Positions 7,099 to 14,500 of a stretch of 15,231 bases of DNA are shown here, piece by piece; the first letter of the stretch is position 1; every line of letters starts with the position of its first letter. The stretch comes from an uncultured Clostridia bacterium (GTDB lineage Bacteria > Bacillota > Clostridia > Oscillospirales > Oscillospiraceae). Below the pieces are notes generated by a model. It searched no databases. It was given only the letters and a program-made list of their open reading frames with translations, and was not told the origin of the DNA. The stretch spans positions 1-15,231 of the forward strand of contig CAMEIU010000031.1 in the NCBI GenBank assembly GCA_945918815.1. Reading direction: 5' to 3'. A program made the position numbers and the translations under genes.

Positions 7099-7491
7099 TC
7101 AGCCGCCGGAGGCCGCAAGGGCGTCCAGGGACTGCACCGCCGCCTCCAAGGCCTGCTCCCAGCGGTTGTATTTGGCCAGAATGGTTTGCAGCAGGTTGAA
7201 CAGCGCCCAGACCGGAACTTCCTCCTCAATGACGATCAGATTGAAGGGAAGCCGTTCCTGCAAAGAAACGGGCGGCTGTCCGTAGCACAGGAAATTCGTA
7301 TGGTCCGGGATGGTATCCAGGGGCGGCAGCAGCGGCGAGGGCCCCACATAGAGATGCGCCGCCGTAAAAGGGGCAGAATCGCCGGACAGGAACAGGATAT
7401 CTTCAATGGACCTGTTTTCTCCCTCCGTATCCCACAAATACCGCTTGGAATACGGCAGATTCTCATAGATGATATTGACGCTTAATTTCAT
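7099..7491 (-). CDS. PucR/CdaR-like regulator, N-terminal domain only (probably truncated)
   Basis: The product has 130 residues from the ATG at 7491, which follows GAAGGGG at good spacing. It begins MKLSVNIIYENL and continues with LYVGPSPLLPP, NFLCYG, FNLIVIEEEVPVWALFNLLQ and YNRWEQAL. This is the pattern of the N-terminal region of PucR/CdaR-type regulators of Clostridia, which are usually 400-550 residues with a C-terminal helix-turn-helix. Here the protein ends at ALAASGG, where the rest should begin, so no DNA-binding part is present. It heads the GH4 and permease genes, a typical place for the operon's own regulator. Inferred: a deletion removed the rest of this gene and possibly a solute-binding protein gene. 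A free sensory domain is the alternative. The family match is from memory of sequence pattern. Confidence 0.65.
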   Translation of the reverse strand: MKLSVNIIYENLPYSKRYLWDTEGENRSIEDILFLSGDSAPFTAAHLYVGPSPLLPPLDTIPDHTNFLCYGQPPVSLQERLPFNLIVIEEEVPVWALFNLLQTILAKYNRWEQALEAAVQSLDALAASGG

Positions 7492-7725
7492 AGGATCCCC
7501 TTCCATTCCCATTCTGCCTGTGAGCCGCTTTGTTTTACTTTACCACATGTCCATACGCTTTGCCAGCCTTTCTTCCTGGACGGGACGGACCAAATTTTAT
7601 TTCAAATCTTGTGCGCCGCATACATGTTCAGAAAAAACGCGCAATGCTAATATGAAACTATACCGCAAGTTTTCAAAGCTTGACTGGATGGACAGAACTG
7701 AAAATCAATGAGGTGAGTAACTGCT

Positions 7726-8637
7726 ATGGCAATGAGATTGACAAAAGAAGAACTGCAGACCGTAAGGGCGCTGCAATTGCAGGCGGCGGAAAACCGGCGC
7801 GCCCTGATCAACCTGACCTATGTCTCCGGCTATTCCCATCTGGGCGGACCTCTGTCCGCGTGCGACTTTTTAACCGCGCTCTACGGCCAGTTCCTCCGTT
7901 GGGACAAAAACCGTCTGGACGACCCGGAGCGCGACCGCTTTATTCTCAGCAAGGGACACAACGCGGATATTCTGTACTGCATTTTTGCAAATCTCGGGCT
8001 TTATCCCATGGAGGATCTGCTGAAAGAGTACAAGAACTATTTGGGCCGCTGGGGCGAGCATCCCAACCGCTTCCACAATCCCGGCTTTGAGATTTGCAGT
8101 GGTTCCCTCGGACACGGCCTTTCCGTCTCCTGCGGCATGGCCATGGCGGGGCGGATTGACAAGTCCGATCGCCGGGTGTTCTGCCTGGTCGGCGACGGAG
8201 AGCTGCAAGAGGGCTCCAACTGGGAGGCCATCATGCTGGCCGGCCATCAGCAGTACGGGAACCTGGTGTTGGTGGTGGACAAAAACAAGTGCCAGGGCTG
8301 CCGGCTGACCGGAGAAACCATCCGCGACGAGAACCTGGGCCAGCGGATCGCGTCCTTCGGCTGGGATGTGCGGGAGGTGGAAAACGGCAACGACATGAAG
8401 CAGCTGTACGCCGCCCTTCGGGATCTGCCCGCCTCCACGCCCGGCCACGGGAAGCCCGTGTGCCTGATTCTCCACACCACAAAGGGCTGCGGCGTGCAGT
8501 ACATGGAAGACGGCATGGCCAAATGGCACGCCGGCGGCATCGGCGACGACAGGATTCAGGAAACCTATGCATCCATTGACAGCAAGCTGGCGGCCCAGCT
8601 GGCTGAAACGGATCGACTGATTGCGGAAGCGGAATAA
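7726..8637 (+). CDS. Transketolase, N-terminal (TPP-binding) subunit
   Basis: The product has 303 residues and is the first half of a split transketolase, matching the pyrophosphate-binding domain. Visible motifs are SGYSHLGGPLSACDF (His38), RDRFILSKGH (His78), SGSLGHGLS (125-133), the thiamine-diphosphate and metal motif GDGELQEGSNWEA (GDG at 156-158, Asn165), and TKGCGVQYME followed by KWHAGG. With its partner it transfers two-carbon ketol units between sugar phosphates in the non-oxidative pentose phosphate pathway. The ATG at 7726 follows GAGGTGA. It is divergent from the sugar operon across 234 bases (7492-7725), in which I see no convincing promoter for either direction. A split enzyme of this sort could also serve another ketol transfer, such as in a specialised sugar pathway. 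Confidence 0.95.
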   Translation: MAMRLTKEELQTVRALQLQAAENRRALINLTYVSGYSHLGGPLSACDFLTALYGQFLRWDKNRLDDPERDRFILSKGHNADILYCIFANLGLYPMEDLLKEYKNYLGRWGEHPNRFHNPGFEICSGSLGHGLSVSCGMAMAGRIDKSDRRVFCLVGDGELQEGSNWEAIMLAGHQQYGNLVLVVDKNKCQGCRLTGETIRDENLGQRIASFGWDVREVENGNDMKQLYAALRDLPASTPGHGKPVCLILHTTKGCGVQYMEDGMAKWHAGGIGDDRIQETYASIDSKLAAQLAETDRLIAEAE

Positions 8638-8649
8638 GGAGGATGCGGC

Positions 8650-9633
8650 ATGGAAAAGATCACATGGGAAATGAGCGCCGAAGAGGCGAAAGGCTCTGCC
8701 CGGGCGGCTTTTATTAAGAAAATCTACGAGCTGGCAAAAACCAACGACAGCATCTGCCTGGTCAACTGCGACTGCTCTCCCGACGGGAGCGTCCAGGACA
8801 AGTTCAGCAAGGAATTCGGCGACCGGTTCATTGACACCGGCATCATGGAGCAGAACGCCTGCGGTCTGGCAGCTGGTCTCGCGCTCTCGGGAAAAACCGT
8901 TTTCTGTCAGGCCTTCGGCCCCTTCCTGAGCACCAGAGCCATTGAGTTTGTCTATCTGGACGGCGCTTACAACGACGCGCCGGTCACCTACATCGGCACC
9001 CACTGCGGCGTTACGGCCGCCGCCGGTCCCACCCACGCCGCGGTGCTGGACATCGCCTTTATGCGGTCCATGCCCAACATGACGGTCATCTCCCCTGCGG
9101 ACGCCGGCCAGATTGAAAAGGTCATGGAGGCCGCCGTGGATTATCCCCACCCCATCTATGTCCGCTGCGCCCGCGGTGAGGAGCCGCTGGTGTACAAAAC
9201 CAACGACTATCCTTATGAAATTGGCAAAGCCATCATCGCCCGGGAGGGCAAGGACGTCACCCTCATCGGCTGCGGAAACGGGGTGCACCAGTGCGTCGTG
9301 GCGGCGGAGCTTCTGGAGAGGGAAGGAAGCGACGCCAGGGTCATCGACATGCACACTATCGCGCCGCTGGACAAAGAAGCGATCTACGCAGCCATGCGTG
9401 AAACCAAGGGAATCGTGACATGCGAGGACCACATGGTCAACGGCGGCCTCGGTTCGGCGGTGGCGGAAGTGGTTTCGGAATGCGAGGACCCGTCTCTCCG
9501 AATTCCCGTCAAGCGTTTGGGCCTTCCCATCACGGAGTTCTTCATCCAGGGCTCGCCGGAAGAAGTGTACGCTTACTACGGCTATGACTACAACGGCGTC
9601 TGCAAGGCTACAAAAGAATTGCTGGGCCGGTAA
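8650..9633 (+). CDS. Transketolase, C-terminal (pyrimidine-binding) subunit
   Basis: The product has 327 residues and corresponds to the middle and C-terminal domains of transketolase. The catalytic glutamate that activates thiamine diphosphate is Glu67 in IDTGIMEQNA. Other family motifs are QAFGPFLSTRA, GTHCGVTAAAGPTH and MPNMTVISPADA, followed by a C-terminal domain with VTLIGCGNGVH and TCEDHMVNGGLGSAVAEV. It forms the active enzyme together with the upstream subunit, since the cofactor lies at their interface. Its AAGGAGG overlaps the stop codon of the first subunit, so the two are tightly coupled. A strong terminator follows. It resembles 1-deoxyxylulose-5-phosphate synthase in fold, but the split gene order fits transketolase. 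Confidence 0.95.
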   Translation: MEKITWEMSAEEAKGSARAAFIKKIYELAKTNDSICLVNCDCSPDGSVQDKFSKEFGDRFIDTGIMEQNACGLAAGLALSGKTVFCQAFGPFLSTRAIEFVYLDGAYNDAPVTYIGTHCGVTAAAGPTHAAVLDIAFMRSMPNMTVISPADAGQIEKVMEAAVDYPHPIYVRCARGEEPLVYKTNDYPYEIGKAIIAREGKDVTLIGCGNGVHQCVVAAELLEREGSDARVIDMHTIAPLDKEAIYAAMRETKGIVTCEDHMVNGGLGSAVAEVVSECEDPSLRIPVKRLGLPITEFFIQGSPEEVYAYYGYDYNGVCKATKELLGR

Positions 9634-9653
9634 GAAATCATCGGTGATATTGG

Positions 9654-9699
9654 AATTTCCCCGCCGCGGCTGAGCTACGCCGCAGCGGGGAAATTTTTT
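9654..9699 (+). terminator. Rho-independent terminator after the transketolase genes
   Basis: An 11-base stem AATTTCCCCGC (9654-9664) and GCGGGGAAATT (9685-9695), one mismatch, then five more pairs (9666-9670 with 9679-9683) around an 8-base loop, with six T's at 9694-9699. It also lies just past the stop of the convergent VOC gene at 9713 and may partly stop transcription from that side, although the minus-strand U tract is poor. Confidence 0.9.
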
Positions 9700-9712
9700 G
9701 CACCGCCGGAAA

Positions 9713-10177
9713 TCAGCCGTTGGCCGGCTCCGTATGCACTTCCTGGACCAGCTCCAGATCGAGGCCGCCTACCGCGCCGTGGATGAAGCAGAAGCCCAGG
9801 GAGAAGCCCGGCTCCATTTCATACATGGGAACCCTGTCGATGATGGGGAAGCCCATGGCCTTGCAGGTTTCCTCCGCCTGCTCAATGTCGTCCACCTCGA
9901 TGCAGACGTGATGGATGCCCTCGCCGCGGGATTGCAGCGCATCGTAGAACACGCTTCCCTCCGCCGTCGGCTGGATCAGCTCCAAATTCAGCGCGCCGAA
10001 GGGCGCCATAGCGGCTTTGTAGCAGAGCTTGTGGGGCTTGCCGTAATACTCGGCGTTTTCCTGCAATTCTCCGAAATACTGCCAGGGACCGATTTGGAGT
10101 TTCTTGGAATAATAGTCCATGGCGCTGTCAATGTCCTTTACCAGGACGCCAAAGTGAATGGGCTTCATATTGAACAT
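9713..10177 (-). CDS. VOC-family metalloenzyme (glyoxalase / methylmalonyl-CoA epimerase-like)
   Basis: The product has 154 residues with two beta-alpha-beta-beta-beta modules of the vicinal-oxygen-chelate fold. The likely metal ligands are His8 (IHFGVLV), Glu66 (LNLELIQP), His89 or His90 (GIHHVCIEVDD) and Glu142 (LDLELVQ), in the places expected for methylmalonyl-CoA epimerase or glyoxalase I relatives. The ATG at 10177 follows GGAGG six bases upstream. The exact substrate cannot be told: the spacing resembles epimerases, but no methylmalonyl-CoA mutase or other propionate gene is near. It stands alone, converging with the transketolase genes, and could detoxify or isomerise a small carbonyl compound. 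Confidence 0.88.
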   Translation of the reverse strand: MFNMKPIHFGVLVKDIDSAMDYYSKKLQIGPWQYFGELQENAEYYGKPHKLCYKAAMAPFGALNLELIQPTAEGSVFYDALQSRGEGIHHVCIEVDDIEQAEETCKAMGFPIIDRVPMYEMEPGFSLGFCFIHGAVGGLDLELVQEVHTEPANG

Positions 10178-10205
10178 CTCGCACCTCCATAAAATACCGT
10201 TATCC

Positions 10206-10218
10206 GGGACCCGGTCCC
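10206..10218. promoter_or_regulatory. Palindrome upstream of the VOC gene
   Basis: GGGACC-C-GGTCCC is a perfect 13-base palindrome with one central base. It lies 29 bases upstream of the VOC start codon and 12 bases upstream of the -35 box of the divergent plus-strand promoter, so a bound protein could affect both. No regulator can be named. Confidence 0.4.
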
Positions 10219-10229
10219 AAACAACCCAG

Positions 10230-10258
10230 TTGACGTTCCCGCCTGTATTTTATTATAA
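10230..10258 (+). promoter_or_regulatory. SigA-type promoter toward the AbrB-type gene
   Basis: TTGACG (10230-10235; 5 of 6), a 17-base spacer and TTATAA (10253-10258), or TATAAA one base later with an 18-base spacer. It would give a leader of about 260 bases before the GTG at 10525. I see no gene I can support in that leader: the frame open from an ATG at 10273 runs into the AbrB-type gene in phase, but its added 84 residues look random. Confidence 0.6.
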
Positions 10259-10524
10259 AGGAACGGTCCAAAATGGCTACGGTTCAAAGCGCCAAAGCCT
10301 CCGGCCGGATTTGGTCGCGAAGCATAAGGTTCCGCCCCCTGCGCCCAGCGCGGCCAGCGGTGCATTCAAAAAACAGTCTCCACCCCCTTTCCCTGTTTCT
10401 TCATTTTTCCGCAGACGTCAATCCTGCCTGTACATTTCATCCTCGCAGCCGTTGCTTTCTCGGGTATCAGTCCACTTTTTTACAAACAATAGCAGGGCAA
10501 GGGACAAGCAAGGGGAGATGGAAT

Positions 10525-10698
10525 GTGAAAGCAGCAGGCATCGTCTGGCAGATTAACGATTTGGGGAGGGCCGTCATCCCGAAAGAGATCCGCCGCACCC
10601 TGAGAATCCGCGAGGGCGTCCCACTGGTGAATGCATGGACAGGATCAGACGGCTGCATATGGGCCATGGAGCATCTCAAAAAACGGAACACTCTGTGA
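10525..10698 (+). CDS. Short AbrB/SpoVT-type transcriptional regulator
   Basis: The product has 57 residues, from a GTG preceded by GGGGAG. Residues 1-35 match the AbrB-type swapped-hairpin DNA-binding domain, with KAAGIVWQINDLGRAVIPKE and IRRTLRIREGVPL; the conserved DLGR, IPKEIR and EG elements are present. AbrB has about 95 residues and SpoVT about 178, so this protein keeps the DNA-binding part and a short tail (TGSDGCIWAMEHLKKRNTL) and lacks a recognisable C-terminal dimerisation domain. Known for the family: transition-state or sporulation control by binding AT-rich DNA as a multimer. Small AbrB-type proteins are common in Clostridia, so it may be complete. The variant Ala16 replaces the usual valine in the GRxVIP stretch. 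Hairpins follow the gene. Confidence 0.82.
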   Translation: MKAAGIVWQINDLGRAVIPKEIRRTLRIREGVPLVNAWTGSDGCIWAMEHLKKRNTL

Positions 10699-10725
10699 AC
10701 AAAAGGAACTGCTTCTCTCTCAAAA

Positions 10726-10776
10726 GTAGCATAAATGAGCCGCTCACGCTACCTTTTTCGCAGCATGGGCGGCTCA
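10726..10776 (+). terminator. Two overlapping alternative hairpins after the AbrB-type gene
   Basis: GTAGC (10726-10730) pairs with GCTAC (10748-10752), enclosing GAGC/GCTC, and is followed by CTTTTT, a short terminator. The larger TGAGCCGC (10736-10743) and GCGGCTCA (10769-10776) pair perfectly and are followed, six bases later, by a T-rich stretch ending in TTTTT. The two share bases and cannot form fully at once. Confidence 0.65.
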
Positions 10777-10804
10777 CTTGTGTATGTTTTTCCTGATTCC
10801 ACAG

Positions 10805-10844
10805 TAAGCCGTTCACAAGCAGTTGCCTGCCTGTGAACGGCTTA
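10805..10844 (-). terminator. Hairpin downstream of the M18 aminopeptidase
   Basis: TAAGCCGTTCACA (10805-10817) and TGTGAACGGCTTA (10832-10844) form a perfect 13-base stem with a 14-base loop, 15 bases past the aminopeptidase stop. On the minus strand no T run follows immediately, so it is an imperfect intrinsic terminator or a 3'-end protector. Confidence 0.6.
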
Positions 10845-10858
10845 AATCTTCGTCTGCC

Positions 10859-12277
10859 TTACAAATAGTTTTCCATGTTCCTCGTGGTGGTGTAGAACGC
10901 GGCGTAGGCGCGGTATGCTTCATAGATATCCGCCTTGCTGGCCAGCTCATAGGGGGCGTGCATGCTCAAAAGCGGGATGCCGCAGTCGACCACCTGCATT
11001 CCGTAGGCCGCCGCAAACGGGGCGATGGTCCCGCCGCCGCCGAAATCGATCTTTCCGAACTCTCCGGTCTGCCAGCAGACGCCGGCATCGTCGAATACAT
11101 CCCGCAAAAGTGCCAAATACTCCGCGCTGGCATCATTGCAGTCCTTTTTCCCCAGATGACCGGCATACTTCGTAAGGGCGGGCCCACGGCCCAACCGGGC
11201 GGTGTTGGCAGGCTCAAAGCCCTCGGGATGGTTGGGATCATAAGCCAACGTCACATCCGCAGACAGCATCAGGGCGTGCTCCAGAGAACGCCGCAAAGCC
11301 GTGGGACTTTGCTCGCCCATCAGCTCCAGCAGCCCGGCGGTCAAATTTTCCATCAAACGGGATTTCATACCGCTGGCGCCCTGGCTGCCGACTTCTTCCT
11401 TGTCCACCAGCAGCAGGCAGCAGGTATAGCGCGGCCGCCGCACCAAAAGCATCGCCTGCAAGGCGGCGTACACGCAGATCCGGTCGTCATGGCCGTAGGC
11501 GGCGATCATGCTGGCGTCCAGCCCGGCGTCCCGCGCTTTCCCGGCCGGAACGATTTCCAGCTCCGCGCTGGTGAAGTCCTTCTCTGTGACGCCGTAGCGT
11601 TCATGAAGAAGCCGCAGCACATTTTTCCGAACCTGGCCCTGTTCGCCGCTCTTTTCCAATGGAATGGAGCCCACCAGAATGTTCAGGTCTTCTCCGTTGA
11701 TCCCTTCCCCCATGGGCTGCTTGGACTGCTGGGCGGACAGGTGCTTCGGCAGGTCGCTGACATAGAGAACAGGGTCGTCCTCCGCCTCTCCAATGGAAAC
11801 AGCGACCCGTGCGCCGTCTTTCATCACAATCACACCGTGCATAGCCAGGGGCAGGGCAGCCCACTGATATTTCTTGAGTCCGCCGTAGTAGTGCGTCTTC
11901 ATCAGGGCCAGGCCGTCCGCCTCATAGAGGGGATTGGGGCGAATGTCCAGCCGGGGTGAATCCAAGTGGGCGCAAATCAGATGCATCCCATCCGTCAAAG
12001 GCGCCTCCCCGCAGACAAACAGCGCCAACGCCTTATTATGCCGCAGGGCGAGCACCCGGTCTCCGGGACGCAGTGTTCCGCCCGCAGCCCGAACGCCGTC
12101 CATATCCGCATAGCCCGCGGCCTTGGCCATGGCGGCAATGTGCGCCGCAGCCTCCCGCTCGGTCTTGCACTGATTCAAAAACGCTTTATATCCTTCCGAG
12201 AAGTTCATAATCTCCTGATGGCCGTCTTTTCGGTCCCACACCAGAGGATATGCCGCTTCCCAATCGCACTGTATCAT
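10859..12277 (-). CDS. M18 family metallo-aminopeptidase
   Basis: The product has 472 residues, matching bacterial M18 enzymes of the ApeB/aspartyl aminopeptidase group, which are cytosolic two-zinc exopeptidases removing N-terminal, often acidic, residues. The metal and catalytic motifs are complete: His104 and Asp106 (AHLDSPRLD), Asp265 (YGHDDR), Glu294 and Glu295 (VDKEEVGSQG), Asp341 (LSADVTLAYDP) and His440 (LSMHAPYE). The glycine-rich GKIDFGGGGTIA near 408-419 is also typical. The ATG at 12277 follows GGAGG six bases upstream. It starts 33 bases after the stop of the GntR gene on the same strand and probably shares its promoter, so it is likely controlled by that repressor. Confidence 0.95.
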   Translation of the reverse strand: MIQCDWEAAYPLVWDRKDGHQEIMNFSEGYKAFLNQCKTEREAAAHIAAMAKAAGYADMDGVRAAGGTLRPGDRVLALRHNKALALFVCGEAPLTDGMHLICAHLDSPRLDIRPNPLYEADGLALMKTHYYGGLKKYQWAALPLAMHGVIVMKDGARVAVSIGEAEDDPVLYVSDLPKHLSAQQSKQPMGEGINGEDLNILVGSIPLEKSGEQGQVRKNVLRLLHERYGVTEKDFTSAELEIVPAGKARDAGLDASMIAAYGHDDRICVYAALQAMLLVRRPRYTCCLLLVDKEEVGSQGASGMKSRLMENLTAGLLELMGEQSPTALRRSLEHALMLSADVTLAYDPNHPEGFEPANTARLGRGPALTKYAGHLGKKDCNDASAEYLALLRDVFDDAGVCWQTGEFGKIDFGGGGTIAPFAAAYGMQVVDCGIPLLSMHAPYELASKADIYEAYRAYAAFYTTTRNMENYL

Positions 12278-12310
12278 ATGCTTCCTCCATTCTGCGAAGG
12301 AGGGAACCCA

Positions 12311-13045
12311 TCACTGCTTGTTCAGCTCCAATTCCACCTCAAAGCAGTATTTGCTGGCCTCATAGGTCAGAATCATGTATTCGATCAGGTTTGACTGATC
12401 GTCATAGGCCTTCCGCTCAATTTGGAGTACAGGGCTGTTTTCCGGCAGCCGCAGGCTCTGGGCCACCTCGCCTTTTGCGCCGGCCGCCCGGATGATCTGT
12501 CTGCCGTGGCCCAGCCCAATTCCCAGCTTGTCCCGGTAGATCTGATAGATGGTTCGCTCCTCGACGTCTGATTTTGTAAACCGGGTATAAAACTTCCCCG
12601 GCAGGTACATGTCCGCGTTGGCCATAGGGATGCCTTCCACGCTGACAATCCGGCGGACAAAAAGTGTTTTTTCTCCCAGCTCGCGCCGGACATCATGCCG
12701 GATCCAGCCCGGCGTATCCTGCAATTCAAAAACCGGAACCGTGACCTGGTTCTCCATCTGCATGGAGGACATCATATTACTGATGCCCGTCAGGTCCTGC
12801 AAGGGGTCCACCAGCGCGGCGCTGCGGACAAATGTACCCTTCCCCTGGAGAATTTCCACGATGCCTTCTTCCTCCAGAATCTGCACCGCCTTGCGGATGG
12901 TGATTAGGCTGACGGAAAAACGCTCTGCCAGCTGGGCATGCGTCCCGATACAGCCGTGTTCCCCATACCGGTTCGACAATATTTCCTTACGCAGTTCATT
13001 GGCCACCTGGGTGTACAATGGCGTAATCACGTTTTTATCAACCAT
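12311..13045 (-). CDS. GntR-family regulator with UTRA domain (HutC subfamily)
   Basis: The product has 244 residues. An N-terminal GntR winged helix covers about residues 8-74, with PLYTQVANELRKEI, LAERFSVSLITIRKAVQIL and the wing GIVEILQGKGTFV. A UTRA effector domain follows at about 95-240, with FVRRIVSVEGIPMANADMYL and IRAAGAKGEVAQSLRLPENS and ending TYEASKYCFEVELELNKQ. UTRA domains bind small molecules such as sugar phosphates or amino-acid derivatives. Here the adjacent M18 aminopeptidase suggests a signal from peptide or amino-acid breakdown, but this is a guess. The ATG at 13045 follows GGGGAG at seven bases. A palindrome over the -10 box (13071-13092) suggests that it represses itself and the aminopeptidase. 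Confidence 0.93.
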   Translation of the reverse strand: MVDKNVITPLYTQVANELRKEILSNRYGEHGCIGTHAQLAERFSVSLITIRKAVQILEEEGIVEILQGKGTFVRSAALVDPLQDLTGISNMMSSMQMENQVTVPVFELQDTPGWIRHDVRRELGEKTLFVRRIVSVEGIPMANADMYLPGKFYTRFTKSDVEERTIYQIYRDKLGIGLGHGRQIIRAAGAKGEVAQSLRLPENSPVLQIERKAYDDQSNLIEYMILTYEASKYCFEVELELNKQ

Positions 13046-13070
13046 GTAATTCTCCCCATGTTCTTCAGAA

Positions 13071-13092
13071 TTGTTCCCTATAAAGGTAACAA
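13071..13092. promoter_or_regulatory. Probable GntR operator
   Basis: On the minus strand TTGTTACC-TTTATA-GGGAACAA is an inverted repeat with seven of eight arm positions paired. It covers the -10 box (13083-13088) of the promoter for the GntR gene, where a bound repressor would block RNA polymerase. The general form fits a GntR dimer site; the specific ligand is unknown. Confidence 0.6.
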
Positions 13093-13111
13093 ATTACAAA
13101 AGAATTGTCAA
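13083..13111 (-). promoter_or_regulatory. SigA-type promoter for gntR and the aminopeptidase
   Basis: Perfect -35 TTGACA (13106-13111), 17-base spacer, -10 TACCTT (13083-13088; 3 of 6) preceded by TG at the extended -10 place. It lies in the 81-base gap between the MATE and GntR genes and about 40 bases upstream of the GntR start. Confidence 0.6.
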
Positions 13112-13126
13112 ATCCATAAAGAGAAT

Positions 13127-14500
13127 TTATCCTGTTTTACAAACATTTTTGTCCCTGGACGCGTACCAGCGCCGTTTCCAGAGTCCCGAGGCGAAATAGC
13201 TTACCGCCAGCGCCGCGCCCACCAGCCATCCCACCGCGAAGCCGCCGTACATGTAGTCCGGTCCCAGCCAGCCGGCCAGCAGATAGACCGCAGGGACCCG
13301 GACGAAAATCTGCCCGATGACGGCCACCAGCATGGGGACAAGGCTCTCTCCTGCGCCGCGCATGACGCTGTTCAGGGAAAAAATGATGGAGAGCAGACAG
13401 TAGGCGGGCATGACCCAGCCCACGAACTGCGCGCCGCAGGCGACGGTCTCCGGCGTACTGGTAAAGAGCGACACAAGCTGCCGGCGGATGGGCCAGAGAA
13501 GGCTGATCCCCACGGCGCACCAAATGAGGCACGCCGTCACCACGCACTTGGCCGCCTGCCGGACCCGATCCTCCCGGTCCGCGCCCACATTTTGCCCCAC
13601 AAGGGCCGTGGCCGCGTTGGAAAGCGCCTGCACCGGCAGGAAAACAAAATTGTCGATTTTGAGGCCCACCGTGTAACCAGCGGAATAGCTGTTTCCGAAC
13701 GTGTTGACCTTTGCCATGACCGCCATGCCTCCAATGGAGATGGTCGCCATTTGCAGGCCTGCCGGCAGTCCGATGCGCAGGACCGACTGCAGCAGCGTTC
13801 CCTCAAACCGGACGCCCTTCAGACGGATTCGGAACGCGGGATAGGTTCTGCCAATATAGACAATTCCGGCCAGCCAGGATTCGGTCTGCGCCAGCACGGT
13901 GGCAATGGCCGCGCCGGCCACCTCCATAGAGAACACCGTCACCAGCAGCAGATCCAGAAGAATATTCACACAGGCGGACACGCTTAAAAACAGCAGCGAG
14001 GCACGGCTGTTGCCAAGACCGCGCAGGATGCCGTCGTTGATGTTATAGCCGATGGTGCTGACAAGGCCCACCGCTAAAATGCTGATATATTGTCTGGCCT
14101 CCGGCACGGCCACGGAATCCACGTTCATCACCGCGATCAGCCAATCCGTGCTGAAAAAGGCGACCAACGTCACCGGCACGGCGGCCAGCAGGATGGTCCG
14201 GTAGATGGTATCCACCACCGCCCGCACACGGTCCTCCCGACGGGCGCCGAAGAACTGCGATACCACTACGGTGGCTCCGGTCCCGACGCAGGAAAACAGG
14301 GACACAAAAAGGTACACGATGGAAGAGCCTGCACCTACGGCGGTGAGGGCCGTATCGCCCACGAAATTGCCGACGACCCAGCTGTCCACCATATTGTAAA
14401 ACTGCTGCAAAAAATTTCCCAGCAGCAACGGCACGGCAAACGCGACCATATGACCCAGCACGCTGCCCTGGGTCATATCGCGAAGTCCAGCCTGTTTCAT
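13127..14500 (-). CDS. MATE-family multidrug/metabolite efflux transporter
   Basis: The product has 457 residues, the usual MATE length, with about 12 membrane segments in two homologous halves. The halves carry matching loops, VVVSQFFGARREDRV (about residue 78) and TALVGQNVGADREDRV (about residue 300), the family's internal repeat. It starts PLLLGNFLQQFYNMVDSWVVG, typical of bacterial MATE proteins. It acts in the cytoplasmic membrane as a sodium- or proton-coupled exporter of organic cations or metabolites; the substrate cannot be read from the sequence. Its ATG overlaps the stop of the upstream aminotransferase by an ATGA, so translation is probably coupled. Its own ribosome site (GGAGG) is 13 bases away, weak by itself. 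No terminator hairpin is evident in the short gap to the GntR gene, so read-through is possible. Confidence 0.93.
   Translation of the reverse strand: MKQAGLRDMTQGSVLGHMVAFAVPLLLGNFLQQFYNMVDSWVVGNFVGDTALTAVGAGSSIVYLFVSLFSCVGTGATVVVSQFFGARREDRVRAVVDTIYRTILLAAVPVTLVAFFSTDWLIAVMNVDSVAVPEARQYISILAVGLVSTIGYNINDGILRGLGNSRASLLFLSVSACVNILLDLLLVTVFSMEVAGAAIATVLAQTESWLAGIVYIGRTYPAFRIRLKGVRFEGTLLQSVLRIGLPAGLQMATISIGGMAVMAKVNTFGNSYSAGYTVGLKIDNFVFLPVQALSNAATALVGQNVGADREDRVRQAAKCVVTACLIWCAVGISLLWPIRRQLVSLFTSTPETVACGAQFVGWVMPAYCLLSIIFSLNSVMRGAGESLVPMLVAVIGQIFVRVPAVYLLAGWLGPDYMYGGFAVGWLVGAALAVSYFASGLWKRRWYASRDKNVCKTG

Noticed and set aside
7492..7725. Promoters for the divergent PucR-like and transketolase genes
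   Set aside because: Several -10-like boxes occur (TAATAT, TATAGT, TAAAGT) but none has a credible -35 at 16-18 bases, so none is listed.
7870..9432. A 520-codon minus-strand frame across both transketolase genes
   Set aside because: It spans two well-supported genes on the other strand and reads as a mirror of their codons in GC-rich DNA, without recognisable motifs.
10273..10524. An N-terminal extension of the AbrB-type protein from an ATG at 10273
   Set aside because: The added 84 residues are rich in Arg, Pro and Ser without structure, and AbrB-type domains normally start at their N-terminus. The GTG at 10525 has a better ribosome site.
10823..13987. Long plus-strand frames opposite the M18, GntR and MATE genes
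   Set aside because: All are antisense to motif-complete genes and show no domain or ribosome site.
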